Positions 1 to 8,458 of a DNA stretch of 64,000 nt are shown piece after piece (position 1 is the stretch's first letter; the number at the start of each line of letters is the position of its first letter). This DNA comes from Sporosarcina luteola. Its GTDB lineage: Bacteria > Bacillota > Bacilli > Bacillales_A > Planococcaceae. A program made the position numbers and the translations under genes. The stretch is from the NCBI RefSeq assembly GCF_023715535.1, contig NZ_JAMBOI010000004.1, positions 248,001 through 312,000 on the forward strand, given 5' to 3'. Under the pieces are notes generated by a model. It searched no databases and was not told the DNA's origin. It was given only the letters and a program-made list of their open reading frames with translations.

Positions 1-2
1 TG

Positions 3-401
3 GAACAACAGGAAGGGCATCTCATTTACATTGGTTCGCAAGCCGGAAAAGTAGCGACGCCAAAGGCTTCTGTATATGCAGCATCCAAGCATGCCTTGAT
101 CGGATATACAAACGCGCTGCGCATGGAAGTCGCGCCATTCGGCATCAATGTTTCTGTCATACATCCGGGTCCGATCGACACGCCATTCATAGATGGTGCA
201 GACAGAACAGGAAACTATCGTTCATCGCTCGGCAAGCATCTTTTGAAAGTCGGCACTGTTGCAGATGCGGTCGTCCAAACCATCGCAAAACCCGTCCGCG
301 AAATTAATTTGCCCGGAATTATGGGTATTACGAGCAAACTGTACGGAATTGCACCAGAAATGGTTGAAAAAGTGGGTCGCAAGTATTTCATGAAGAAATA
401 A
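3..401 (+). CDS. Short-chain dehydrogenase/reductase (SDR), C-terminal part
   Basis: The window opens inside this gene; the frame is open from base 3 and the true start lies upstream. The visible 132 residues carry the SDR active-site pattern Y-A-A-S-K (YxxxK, catalytic Tyr and Lys) preceded by a G-S-Q serine position, and then the H-P-G-P-I-D-T-P loop that follows the nicotinamide-binding strand in classical SDRs. The family catalyses NAD(P)-dependent oxidoreduction of small molecules. Substrate cannot be told from the sequence. It ends with Met-Lys-Lys-stop and is followed by an intrinsic hairpin. Cytoplasmic. Confidence 0.85.
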   Translation, partial: EQQEGHLIYIGSQAGKVATPKASVYAASKHALIGYTNALRMEVAPFGINVSVIHPGPIDTPFIDGADRTGNYRSSLGKHLLKVGTVADAVVQTIAKPVREINLPGIMGITSKLYGIAPEMVEKVGRKYFMKK

Positions 402-441
402 ATAAGCTAGGAATGCGTAATCCTGCAAAATAAACGAATAA

Positions 442-475
442 AAAGAGCATGATCCAAACTTCGGACCATGCTCTT
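442..475 (+). terminator. Intrinsic terminator after the SDR gene
   Basis: Inverted repeat AAGAGCATG(A)TCC / GGA(C)CATGCTCTT with a short AAACTT-type loop, ending in CTTCTTTC. It sits 40 bases after the SDR stop codon. Confidence 0.6.
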
Positions 476-479
476 CTTT

Positions 480-870
480 CCGCACCGGAAAATTTGATTG
501 TTTGTTCCCTTGCTTCAAACCGTTCTTCCTGACAAACCTAAACGCCCGTCAGTGCAGTCTGATCTTACTGATCCCTTACTTTAAAAAGTGTGGTCCTTTT
601 CGTGACCGACCATAATGGGTATCAGCCTCAAGTTGCACTTCCACAAAAAACCTACCTCTTACCGTACTAAAGTGAGTGGCCGGAGCTATAACAAAATTCC
701 CCGGACGAGTGTTCCACTTGCCAGTAAAGCAAATTTTCCGCCAAGGCTGTGCAAATCTCCGTGGAATCGACAATCAATCAATCTCCTCCACTTTCGTTCT
801 GCCTTGTACTCTACAAATACCCGCAAACTTCATAAGTTAAACATCTTTTACGAAAATTTTTTTATTCACT
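480..870. other. Gene-free stretch, possibly a decayed coding region
   Basis: About 390 bases with no convincing gene. On the minus strand a short open segment reads I-V-D-S-T-E-I-C-T followed by about 55 further codons without an intact start; the D-S-T motif is reminiscent of DDE transposases, but there is too little sequence to identify it. The longer plus-strand reading frame here has no ribosome binding site and unnatural composition. Best described as non-coding or a relic. Confidence 0.3.
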
Positions 871-1149
871 TTACCTATTTTTATTTGCCATCTGTTCCTG
901 TGCAAGCCGGATCATTTCTTTTACCATATTTCCGCCAATCGGTCCACCAATTTTCCCGGCTTGCTCGGATGTTAATTTGCCATTGTTTCCATCCGAAAAG
1001 GGGATACCTAATTCTTTGGCAATTTCATATTTAACTGAATCAGGATGTTCGGCATCGACCGAATACCCTTTTGATCTCATAACATCCACTTTTAGTTGAT
1101 CCAATTGTTTGCGTGCCTCGGGAACTAAAATACGATTTTTGCGTCCCAT
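871..1149 (-). CDS. Alpha/beta-type small acid-soluble spore protein (SASP)
   Basis: A 92-residue protein with the alpha/beta SASP core: S-K-G-Y-S-V, then Y-E-I-A-K-E-L-G-I-P-F carrying the spore protease (GPR) cleavage site E-I-A, then a C-terminal block L-T-S-E-Q-A-G-K-I-G-G followed by G-G-N-M-V-K-E-M-I. Known family role: saturates DNA in the dormant spore core, protects it against UV and heat, and is degraded by GPR at germination. The N-terminus is somewhat longer than in SspA/SspB. The ATG at 1149 is preferred over the upstream ATG because GGAGAT lies at the right distance. Monocistronic, divergent from the HprK-like gene; presumably a forespore sigma-G gene, but the promoter was not resolved. 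Confidence 0.93.
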   Translation of the reverse strand: MGRKNRILVPEARKQLDQLKVDVMRSKGYSVDAEHPDSVKYEIAKELGIPFSDGNNGKLTSEQAGKIGGPIGGNMVKEMIRLAQEQMANKNR

Positions 1150-1224
1150 CCACATCATCTCCATTCACAGGTAGTCTTTCCCGAAAGTGAAAAATGATAA
1201 TGGATGAATTGAAATGCGGTTTCG

Positions 1225-1242
1225 GGAATGCATTAGCATTCC
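1225..1242. promoter_or_regulatory. Perfect 7-4-7 hairpin upstream of the HprK-like gene
   Basis: GGAATGC-ATTA-GCATTCC lies just upstream of a TATACT (1250-1255) that would serve as a -10 box for the HprK-like gene. Could be an operator; no regulator is suggested by the motif. Confidence 0.3.
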
Positions 1243-1309
1243 AACATGTTATACTAAACGAAATGAAACAAATAACCATACCGATTTGAAACTGGAGGTG
1301 AGCTTGGAT

Positions 1310-2227
1310 ATGAAAACTGTGACGGTCAAACATATCGTAAAGCGATTCTCATTGGAAGTTCTTGTTGGACACCATATGCTAGATAAAATCCTGAAAAAGA
1401 CCAAAGTCAGAAGACCGGGCTTGGAATTCATGGATAAATTCGATTTTATTGCAACAGAGCATGTCCAAATTCTTGGAAAGAATGAAATCAATTATTTACA
1501 TACGCTCACAGATAGTGAATGCAAGCATCGAATCGCTAATATTGTCCAATACGATCCGCCGTGCATCATCATTACCTCAAATCAGGCGGAGCCACTAGGA
1601 TTACGGCAATATTGCACTGAGGAACATATACCTGTCTTGCGGACGCCTGACTCGACGAGCGAAATGAGTGCGAAACTGGATGCTTACGTCACGAAAGAAA
1701 TGGCTCCTGAAATTGCGGTCCATGGGGTGTGCGTCAATGTAGCGGGGATCGGAATACTTCTCCGTGGCAAGTCTGGGGTAGGGAAGAGTGAAACGGCACA
1801 TACATTGATTGGCAGGGGACATCGATTGATTGCAGACGATATCGTCGTGCTGAAAAAACTGAGTCCGCAAACGCTTCTGGGAACACATGACGAAAAGAAC
1901 AAGGAATTCCTGGCGTTGCGAAGCATTGGCCTTCTCAATGTCGTCAGGCTTTATGGACGTGCAGCCTTTCAGGAAGAGAGCCGAATTGCGCTCGATATAG
2001 AATTGACCGAATGGAAGGATAATGCATTGAATAATGAACTTGAATTAGATACGAAATTCAAGACATATATGGACGTTCCGATTCCGCATATCCAAATCCA
2101 GTTGCAGCCTGGAAGAGATGTGGCGGGCTTGATTGAAGCCGCAGCGAATAACTGGTACTTACAACAGCAAGGGTATAGTGCCGCTGAAGAATTCAAGAAG
2201 AGGCTGGAATCCGAATTTGATGAATGA
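1310..2227 (+). CDS. HPr kinase/phosphorylase-like protein (divergent HprK paralogue)
   Basis: 305 residues with the HprK layout: N-terminal DRTGG-like half, then a P-loop G-K-S-G-V-G-K-S at about residues 153-160 followed by G-H-R-L-I-A-D-D, then the segment A-L-R-S-I-G-L-L-N-V-V-R-L-Y-G in the place of the HprK signature. Canonical HprK phosphorylates and dephosphorylates Ser46 of HPr in carbon catabolite control. The signature is diverged, and the usual neighbours (lgt, ppaX) are absent, so it may be a second HprK-type protein rather than the main one. Start: GGAGGT lies 11 bases before ATG 1310; a TTG at 1304 with tighter spacing is the alternative. The downstream DUF2785 gene follows immediately, so the two are probably co-transcribed. 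Confidence 0.8.
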   Translation: MKTVTVKHIVKRFSLEVLVGHHMLDKILKKTKVRRPGLEFMDKFDFIATEHVQILGKNEINYLHTLTDSECKHRIANIVQYDPPCIIITSNQAEPLGLRQYCTEEHIPVLRTPDSTSEMSAKLDAYVTKEMAPEIAVHGVCVNVAGIGILLRGKSGVGKSETAHTLIGRGHRLIADDIVVLKKLSPQTLLGTHDEKNKEFLALRSIGLLNVVRLYGRAAFQEESRIALDIELTEWKDNALNNELELDTKFKTYMDVPIPHIQIQLQPGRDVAGLIEAAANNWYLQQQGYSAAEEFKKRLESEFDE

Positions 2228-2249
2228 AGCCACGGAAAAGAGGTCTCTC

Positions 2250-3080
2250 ATGAAACAGCAGATGAAAATAGTGTTGGAAATGGATGATATGCAGTGTCAA
2301 AACTATATGAAGATACATGGCGAGGAACTTTTTGAGGCAATGCTCACAAATCTTGGATCCCCGGATGGCGAGCTGCGCGATGAACTAATCTATAGATTGC
2401 TCGTGAAATTGCTTAACGGGCAACATTTGGACACGAATCAATTAACCGGTGCTCTTAAAATGTTAATCACAGACCAATATTTATTCGCATCAATTGGTGA
2501 AAAGGGCTCTGATGATGTGTTTATCCGCTCATTTTCAACGCTTTGGCTTACCGGATTATTTTGGTTGGATCAAGAACATCCTTTCATGGATTCTGAGCTA
2601 AGAAGTAAAGCGTTGGAGAAGTGTGCAACCTATCTATTACAAGAGCGAGATACTCGCGGATTTGTTGAAGGCAAAGGATGGGCGCATAGCATCGCCCATG
2701 GCGCGGATTTAGCCGCGATGATTGCAAGTCATCCTTTATTGGAAAAAAGACTGATTCCCATTATTCTAGAAGGCGTGACTTCTTGCTTTTGGAAAGGCAG
2801 CGTCTACACCGATGATGAGGATGAGCGTTTAGCTGCCATCTTTATGTCATTGGCAAAAAGTGATTATCCTGAAGAAATCTTAATTGAGTGGATGGAGCAA
2901 ATTTTTGATAAATTGGATAGAAAAACACCAGAAAAAGGATACTCCAAATCTTTTTACCACGCGCGGACGAACATTCTGCAATTCATGAAAACATTGTATT
3001 TTGCTTTGAAAAAGTCCAAACGATATCCTAAGTTGCAAAGCACGGCTTCTTTTTTCATTCAGAAGTGGCAGAATGCATAA
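2250..3080 (+). CDS. DUF2785 domain protein
   Basis: 276 residues, cytoplasmic, predicted mostly helical. The hallmark G-W-A-H-S-I-A-H-G-A-D-L identifies the DUF2785 family, whose function is unknown to me. I place the start at ATG 2250 because AGAGGT sits five bases upstream; an earlier ATG at 2220 would overlap the hprK-like gene by 8 bases. Second gene of a probable two-gene operon with the HprK-like gene, closed by a strong terminator. Confidence 0.8.
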   Translation: MKQQMKIVLEMDDMQCQNYMKIHGEELFEAMLTNLGSPDGELRDELIYRLLVKLLNGQHLDTNQLTGALKMLITDQYLFASIGEKGSDDVFIRSFSTLWLTGLFWLDQEHPFMDSELRSKALEKCATYLLQERDTRGFVEGKGWAHSIAHGADLAAMIASHPLLEKRLIPIILEGVTSCFWKGSVYTDDEDERLAAIFMSLAKSDYPEEILIEWMEQIFDKLDRKTPEKGYSKSFYHARTNILQFMKTLYFALKKSKRYPKLQSTASFFIQKWQNA

Positions 3081-3089
3081 ACATAACCT

Positions 3090-3120
3090 AAAAACCGATG
3101 GGGTAATCCATCGGTTTTTA
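3090..3120 (+). terminator. Intrinsic terminator
   Basis: AAAACCGATGG / CCATCGGTTTTT hairpin directly after the DUF2785 stop. Confidence 0.85.
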
Positions 3121-3170
3121 GCTATTAATGTCTCTTGGCAGTTAAGACCAAGAGACTTTTTCTATTACTG

Positions 3171-3608
3171 CTATTTAATGCTTGGTTCCACTGTCACTAC
3201 AACATTTCCTTGCAAAGCCCTGCTGATCATACAGGAAGTTTCCGCTTTTTCAACCAATCGCTCTACAATATTCCGCTTGTCAGCCATACCTTCAGCTAAA
3301 ATAATTTCCGGCTTATGTATGATCTTTTTATATGTAACGACTCCATTTGAGAAGTCCACTACTCCGATTGATTCCATCTTCAGACTTTCCTTTTCCACTC
3401 CGCTTCTCTCCATCATCGCGGCTAGCGTGATGATATAGCATGTTGCGGCTGCACCAAGCAACATTTCATCCGGATTCGTTCCGATGCCAGGCCCATCCAT
3501 TTCGGTTGGTATGGATACTTCCTTCTTCAAGTTCATCGTTTCGATTGTACCGACATCATTGCGTAAACCCGGCCAGTTCGCCTTGAGATGAAAATAATGT
3601 TCTGCCAT
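3171..3608 (-). CDS. OsmC-family peroxiredoxin-like protein
   Basis: 146 residues matching the OsmC/Ohr fold family (SACOL1771-like subgroup): N-P-D-E-M-L-L-G-A-A-A-T-C with the first redox Cys, and E-T-S-C-M-I-S with the second Cys near the C-terminus. The family reduces organic hydroperoxides using the two Cys residues. The ATG at 3608 has AAAGGGG eight bases upstream; the TTG two codons earlier is too close to that site. Single gene, divergent from the acetyltransferase. Confidence 0.88.
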   Translation of the reverse strand: MAEHYFHLKANWPGLRNDVGTIETMNLKKEVSIPTEMDGPGIGTNPDEMLLGAAATCYIITLAAMMERSGVEKESLKMESIGVVDFSNGVVTYKKIIHKPEIILAEGMADKRNIVERLVEKAETSCMISRALQGNVVVTVEPSIK

Positions 3609-3717
3609 ATACAAAACCCCTTTCTACCGTATTAATTATATACCATGCTTGAGCGCTTTCCATCATGAAGGTTCGAATGGTAAAGTATGGGGAGTAGTAC
3701 TACTAGATAAGATTGGT

Positions 3718-4509
3718 GTGATTCATTTGGACAAACAAGATTTGCTGTTGCTTTTTGACAAAGAGCTTCGTAGGGACTTACAATCCCCCGGTTACCAACG
3801 TGAAGAAAACGAATATCTCGTCCGACATGTCTCGATGCATGGAGATAGAGGATTCATTATCCATTCCAATCTCAATGAAGATAATGCAAGGAATGTAATT
3901 CAGGAAGAGATTAACCACTTTAATCGCCTTGGCGTAGGATTCGAATGGAAAGTGTATAGTTATGATAAGCCTGAGCATTTAAAGGGAATTCTCGAGGAAG
4001 AAAACTTCAGTATTGAACCTCGGGAATCTCTCATGGTTTTGGAAATTAAAGACTTGCAACCACATTCACATTGGGATGAGCAGACGTATATAAAGGAAAT
4101 TGAAGATGAGAAGGGAATCCGGGAGATCATATCTCTAATAGATACCATTTGGGAAGAATCGCATGAAGAACTAGGGGACCGGTTATGGAGAGACAAGCAA
4201 AATGACCCTGAATCTCTCTTTCTGTATGGAATATACGATGAAAATCAACTGGTCAGTGCTGCATGGATGTATTTTGAAAAGAATTCTTCATTCGCAAGCC
4301 TATGGGGCGGCTCAACATTACCTAATTATCGGGGAAAAGGATATTATTCATCCTTATTATCAGTTCGAGCGAATAAAGCAACGGAAAAGGGATATCGATA
4401 TCTTACTGTCGACGCAAGTCCTATGAGCAAGCCGATTTTAGAAAAACACGGCTTCCTTTGCCTTGCTTACTCTTATGGTTGCCAATCACCGGAACCTCCT
4501 CAAAGTTAA
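3718..4509 (+). CDS. GNAT-family N-acetyltransferase
   Basis: About 263 residues. The C-terminal half holds the GNAT acetyl-CoA motif P-N-Y-R-G-K-G-Y-Y-S-S-L-L followed by an A-x-x-x-G-Y-R-Y-L-x-V-D strand and an L-x-K-H-G-F end, which is the standard GNAT motif A/B arrangement. The N-terminal 120 residues (F-D-K-E-L-R-R-D) resemble a group of Bacillales acetyltransferases of unknown substrate. The start is uncertain: GTG 3718 and TTG 3727 give the family-like N-terminus, but no strong Shine-Dalgarno is visible and the frame stays open to 3649. Confidence 0.75.
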   Translation: MIHLDKQDLLLLFDKELRRDLQSPGYQREENEYLVRHVSMHGDRGFIIHSNLNEDNARNVIQEEINHFNRLGVGFEWKVYSYDKPEHLKGILEEENFSIEPRESLMVLEIKDLQPHSHWDEQTYIKEIEDEKGIREIISLIDTIWEESHEELGDRLWRDKQNDPESLFLYGIYDENQLVSAAWMYFEKNSSFASLWGGSTLPNYRGKGYYSSLLSVRANKATEKGYRYLTVDASPMSKPILEKHGFLCLAYSYGCQSPEPPQS

Positions 4510-4517
4510 ATCTTAGC

Positions 4518-4545
4518 GAGCCCAGAAAAAGGGCTCTTTGTCTTT
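4518..4545 (+). terminator. Intrinsic terminator
   Basis: GAGCCC / GGGCTC hairpin followed by TTTGTCTTT, between the acetyltransferase and the convergent MFS gene. Confidence 0.7.
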
Positions 4546-5758
4546 AATATAAAGCTTTTGGTTTCCTTGTGAATTTAACATATACAACGTAAAACAACAC
4601 AGCGCTCAAAAGACGCAACGCAGAATTAATATACATAGCCACTTCAACACCTAGTTGTTCCAGCAACCAAATGCCGATTTGTGGAGCTGCGAAGGCGACT
4701 ATCGACAACAGAACATTATAGGTCGTTATACAATATGTCCTGACATGATCAGGGGACTGTTCCAATAACAAATTGAATAATAATAAGACAATGCCAGCCA
4801 GGAAAAATCCCGATGAAGTCTGGACCAGTGCAATATAGTACAAATTTGTCGAAAGTACCGTCAGAAACGGAGTCGTCGCCATCCCAATCGCAGCCCATAC
4901 AAAAACTAATGTGTTCGACCTTTTTTCCGCCCAGTTCTTCCATAGAGGAAAGGAGAGGAACTGAGCCAACATGTTGCCGACAGCGAACATACTTACCCAG
5001 AAGATTGTCACTCCGACATATCGTACATGATATATATTGAAAATCCCCCAAGCCATTTGCCAGGCAAAATTAAAGAAGAGTGCCGCAATCAGGAATGCTA
5101 CGTATTTCTTATACTTGAAAATAGACCAATCCATCGTTTTCTTTTTCGCTGTCAAACCATCTATCTTTGTTGGTTCTTCCTCATGTTTTAGCAATAAGAA
5201 GACTTCGAGTATCCCGAAACAAAAAGCTATCCCAAATAACAGTTGGTAGGCTGTCACACTCGAGGATGCATCTTTCATTAGAATCCCAATTAGAAGCGTG
5301 GAAATCAATCCGACAATCGTCAACAATCTATTCCGATCACTGAAAAATGCTCCACGCATTGATTCCTCGACAAGCCCGCTAATGAAAGTTTGCCAACCTA
5401 TATTGGCAACTGTATTTGGCAAACTCATGAATGCAATAATGGCTAAAAAAACCCAAGAATGCATCGAAGGGGAAGGCAAGTATACAATACCGATGATTAG
5501 CAGAAACATAAGTCGTGCCATCAGGACGGACATAGCGACTAACTTTTTCTGTTGTTGTGCCCGATTCAATAGAATTGCAGCAGGAATCGTCATGATCAGT
5601 GCCATTAGTGGGGGCAACGAACTGATCAAGCCAACTTGGTAATTTGTCGCGCTAAGCATGGTTATTGCGAAAATCGGAAAAAAGTTGTTTGAAAAATTTA
5701 ATGCGATGGTCGAAGCCATTCCATGGTAAATGCTGATTTTCTCATTGTATGTGCGCAT
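4544..5758 (-). CDS. MFS transporter
   Basis: 404 residues with about twelve hydrophobic segments in two halves linked by a charged loop (E-E-E-P-T-K near the middle), typical of the Major Facilitator Superfamily. An N-terminal motif P-A-A-I-L-L-N-R-A-Q-Q-Q-K-K occupies the loop 2-3 position. Substrate unknown. ATG at 5758 is preceded by GGAGAGA. Stands alone, convergent with the acetyltransferase gene. Confidence 0.8.
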   Translation of the reverse strand: MRTYNEKISIYHGMASTIALNFSNNFFPIFAITMLSATNYQVGLISSLPPLMALIMTIPAAILLNRAQQQKKLVAMSVLMARLMFLLIIGIVYLPSPSMHSWVFLAIIAFMSLPNTVANIGWQTFISGLVEESMRGAFFSDRNRLLTIVGLISTLLIGILMKDASSSVTAYQLLFGIAFCFGILEVFLLLKHEEEPTKIDGLTAKKKTMDWSIFKYKKYVAFLIAALFFNFAWQMAWGIFNIYHVRYVGVTIFWVSMFAVGNMLAQFLSFPLWKNWAEKRSNTLVFVWAAIGMATTPFLTVLSTNLYYIALVQTSSGFFLAGIVLLLFNLLLEQSPDHVRTYCITTYNVLLSIVAFAAPQIGIWLLEQLGVEVAMYINSALRLLSAVLFYVVYVKFTRKPKALY

Positions 5759-5904
5759 AATCTCTCCACGTTTCTATTCATTTAGCAACCTGTTAATCTG
5801 AATTATATACTTCGCTACACGAAATACAAGACTCTTTTATAGCGGATCGGAAAATTCATATCAAATACAACTAAAGCATACTTATTATTGTGTTTCATTT
5901 TTAA

Positions 5905-5955
5905 TTGATAAATCTTCTCATTTCAAGTAAAATGTATTTGAGAAAGATTCTCAAA
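5905..5955 (+). promoter_or_regulatory. Sigma-A promoter with an overlapping Fur-box-like palindrome
   Basis: TTGATA (5905-5910) and TAAAAT (5928-5933) are separated by 17 bases, an excellent vegetative promoter. At 5937-5955 follows TTTGAGAA-AGA-TTCTCAAA, which differs at one base from the Fur 7-1-7 pattern TGAGAAT-N-ATTCTCA and would overlap the transcription start. This suggests iron-dependent repression of the small membrane protein gene at 5975. Confidence 0.6.
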
Positions 5956-5974
5956 CGTGGAGAAGGTAGAGAGG

Positions 5975-6163
5975 ATGAAGTTCATGCTTCGTATTATCAT
6001 AATGGCGTTGTTTGCAGGTTCCATCACAAGCATTTCAGCAATATCCTTTTTTAAGGGATTTGACTTGGAAGGGGCATTGGTCGGACTTTCTTCCCTCGTC
6101 TTTTTATTTGGAATAACATCTTTTTTCTATAGCGAATACAAAAAACAGTTGATCAGATCATAG
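5975..6163 (+). CDS. Small membrane protein, about 62 residues
   Basis: Two predicted membrane segments (residues about 4-22 and 32-52), ending with a basic tail E-Y-K-K-Q-L-I-R-S. I do not recognise a family. The start is taken at ATG 5975 with AAGG eight bases upstream; GTG 5957 is an alternative. It is preceded by a strong promoter overlapped by a Fur-like box and followed by a terminator, so it is probably a single-gene, possibly iron-regulated unit. Confidence 0.65.
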   Translation: MKFMLRIIIMALFAGSITSISAISFFKGFDLEGALVGLSSLVFLFGITSFFYSEYKKQLIRS

Positions 6164-6188
6164 ACACCAGTCTCGCTGGTGTTTTTTT
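6164..6188 (+). terminator. Intrinsic terminator
   Basis: ACACCAG-TCTCG-CTGGTGT followed by TTTTTT, directly after the small membrane protein. Confidence 0.9.
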
Positions 6189-6265
6189 AATGGTCATTCA
6201 AGGAATTTTTTTCGTAAATGAAGTATAATCAAATAGCTATTCTGATCTGTGATGAGGAGGTACTT

Positions 6266-7135
6266 ATGTTTTTTATTGAATTTAAACGAATCCTAGTCGT
6301 CATATTCGGCTCTTTGCTAATGGCGGTTTCTTTGAATTTTTTCCTGATCAATGCAAACGTCTATGCAAGTGGATTCGCAGGGGCTGCTCAGCTTGTTTCA
6401 AGCATCCTGGTTGATCAAATCGATATTTCAATCAGCACCGGTATTCTACTATTTCTATTCAACATACCTGTAATTATTTTGGGATGGTTCAAGGTTGGCA
6501 GAGGATTTACGATTTATAGCATCGTCTCGGTTGTTTTTACTACAATATTCCTCGAAATTCTGCCGATTCTTTCACTTTCAAATGACATTATCCTGAATGC
6601 AGTTTTCGGGGGAGTGATTGCGGGCGTAGGCGTAGGCATCTCGCTGAAGCTAGGGGCGTCTACAGGTGGAATGGATATTGTTGCTATGGTGTTGTCACGT
6701 CTGCAGGACAAACCAATCGGAACATATTTTTTATTATTAAATGGAATTATCATTGTCCTTGCAGGCATATTGTATGAGCCGGAGAATGCATTATATACGA
6801 TGGTTGCGCTGTATGTAACAACTTCTGTCATCGATATGATCCATACCCGTCATGAGAAAGTGACGGCAATGATTATCACCCATAATGCCGAAGAGCTTCA
6901 GCGGGCAATCCATCAGAAGATGGTTCGCGGGATTACAATTGTTCCGGCAAAAGGCGCTTATTCCAATGAAGATAAAAGCATGCTCTATTTGGTCATCACA
7001 AGGTATGAATTATATGATCTTGAGAAGATCATTAATGAAGTTGACCCGCAGGCTTTTACAAATATCGTTCAAACAGTTGGGATTTTCGGGTTTTTCAGGA
7101 GAGAAGACGAGCTGCCGAAAAGAAGAACAACATAA
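6266..7135 (+). CDS. YitT-family membrane protein (DUF161/DUF2179)
   Basis: 289 residues. An N-terminal membrane domain of about five or six segments contains the family motifs N-V-Y-A-S-G-F-A-G-A-A-Q and L-G-A-S-T-G-G-M-D-I, and is followed by a soluble C-terminal DUF2179 domain (T-A-M-I-I-T-H-N ... G-F-F-R-R). YitT proteins are integral membrane proteins of unclear function, widespread in Bacillales. ATG 6266 is four bases after GAGGAGGT. Single gene ended by a bidirectional terminator shared with the LCP gene. Confidence 0.9.
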   Translation: MFFIEFKRILVVIFGSLLMAVSLNFFLINANVYASGFAGAAQLVSSILVDQIDISISTGILLFLFNIPVIILGWFKVGRGFTIYSIVSVVFTTIFLEILPILSLSNDIILNAVFGGVIAGVGVGISLKLGASTGGMDIVAMVLSRLQDKPIGTYFLLLNGIIIVLAGILYEPENALYTMVALYVTTSVIDMIHTRHEKVTAMIITHNAEELQRAIHQKMVRGITIVPAKGAYSNEDKSMLYLVITRYELYDLEKIINEVDPQAFTNIVQTVGIFGFFRREDELPKRRTT

Positions 7136-7175
7136 AACAAGGTATCCCTGAAAAATGGGATACCTTGTTTTTATT
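7135..7175. terminator. Bidirectional intrinsic terminator
   Basis: AAACAAGGTATCCC / GGGATACCTTGTTT with T-runs on both strands, between the convergent YitT and LCP genes. Confidence 0.9.
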
Positions 7176-8130
7176 TTAAGCCACTTTCTTTTGTATCGAC
7201 TATTTCGGTCGAGCCTTCCAGGAATTTAGTTAATTCCTCAATGTTTTTCTCGAAATCAATATCCAAGACTCGACCAGCCCTGACGTCAAGGTCCCGGTAG
7301 GAATTGTCCACCGGAATCCGAAGTGTATCGATTTTTTCGGATTTATTGTCTAATATGCCTTTACCTATTGAAAGCATTGTCATCTTATCAAGATTCGTAT
7401 CAATATAGGCATCCGCTGCCCCTAATAACTTCGGTAAATTCATCAAGCTGTGTACACCTACAGCTTCTTCCTTCAATTTTGAGAGCACTTCCTGTTGTCG
7501 TGCTACTCGTCCGAAGTCATTTTGACTATCATGCCGGAAGCGGACATAGCCCAATAGCTGGTCCCCGTGCAGCCTTTGAACTCCCGGGTGCAGCGTCATA
7601 TAAATTCCGTGTGACATGGTATATGGAATGTCTACTTCAATACCATCCGGTGCTATAATATCCGCAATTTTAGGGAACCCATTAAAGTCGACCATCGCGT
7701 AGTAATGAACATCCATGCCGAAGTTTTCTTTAATTGTCTGTCGGACGAGCTCCGGTCCGCCGAGGGTGTATGCAGAGTTCATTTTCTGCATGCCATAGCC
7801 AGGAATCTCGACATACGTATCACGCATGATCGAAATAAGTTTTACCTTCTCGGTTTTTTGATTGTAATTCGCTATCATTAGTGTATCGGATCGGCCTTCT
7901 TCATCTTTCCGTGCATCCGAGCCGAGCAACATAATATTGATTTCGCCGAATTGCGGTTCCGGTCCATCAAAAATGCCGAAGTCCTCATTCTGCTCTTTCA
8001 ACGTCCCATCTTCAGATAGTGACAATCCTTTATTATATTGATCGAACCAGTAGTAGAGGCCTAGTCCTAGCAAGACGACAACAATACTGATTATAATACC
8101 GAGCTTTTTCTTTTTTTTCTTCTTTCGCAT
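7171..8130 (-). CDS. LytR-CpsA-Psr (LCP) family wall-polymer transferase
   Basis: About 319 residues: a very Lys-rich N-terminus, one membrane anchor (about residues 10-28), then the extracytoplasmic LCP domain with L-L-G-S-D-A-R, R-S-D-T-L-M-I, S-I-M-R-D-T-Y, G-G-P-E-L-V-R and R-F-R-H-D-S-Q-N-D-F-G-R, the Arg/Asp residues that bind the polyprenyl pyrophosphate. LCP enzymes attach teichoic acids or other anionic polymers to peptidoglycan. The ATG at 8130 has GAAGAG seven bases upstream; GTG 8154 and TTG 8145 are alternatives. Confidence 0.92.
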   Translation of the reverse strand: MRKKKKKKKLGIIISIVVVLLGLGLYYWFDQYNKGLSLSEDGTLKEQNEDFGIFDGPEPQFGEINIMLLGSDARKDEEGRSDTLMIANYNQKTEKVKLISIMRDTYVEIPGYGMQKMNSAYTLGGPELVRQTIKENFGMDVHYYAMVDFNGFPKIADIIAPDGIEVDIPYTMSHGIYMTLHPGVQRLHGDQLLGYVRFRHDSQNDFGRVARQQEVLSKLKEEAVGVHSLMNLPKLLGAADAYIDTNLDKMTMLSIGKGILDNKSEKIDTLRIPVDNSYRDLDVRAGRVLDIDFEKNIEELTKFLEGSTEIVDTKESGLK

Positions 8131-8458
8131 ATCTATTCTCTTCAAATGGTTCACCGCCTAATTATAAAAATCTATAAAGAGATTGTTTAGCACGCGTATC
8201 ATATCACCTAATAGCTTGATGGGCAAGGGGATATTTCCACTACATATAGACGTCCCATGACATAAAAAGTTTTCATTTCAAGCAAAATAGTCGTTCCAAT
8301 TTCTTCTTGTCGACTTCTTTACCCTTGCTTGGCTGCTTGAATCCTTATTTTCACAATATTTATTTGCAAGATTTTACCGGTTATTAGGTGAGGTCTATTC
8401 TTTGATGGTATAACCGATAATTAGTTATACTTCTTTTAATTTAACTGGAGGTCGAATT
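8131..8458. promoter_or_regulatory. Intergenic region with a promoter for the kinase-like gene
   Basis: About 330 bases without a gene. A usable promoter is TTGATG (8402-8407) with TATACT (8426-8431), an 18-base spacer. Nothing else recognisable. Confidence 0.4.

Noticed and set aside
615-1034. Plus-strand frame of 139 codons
   Set aside because: It has no ribosome binding site, an unnatural composition, and runs antisense into the SASP gene.
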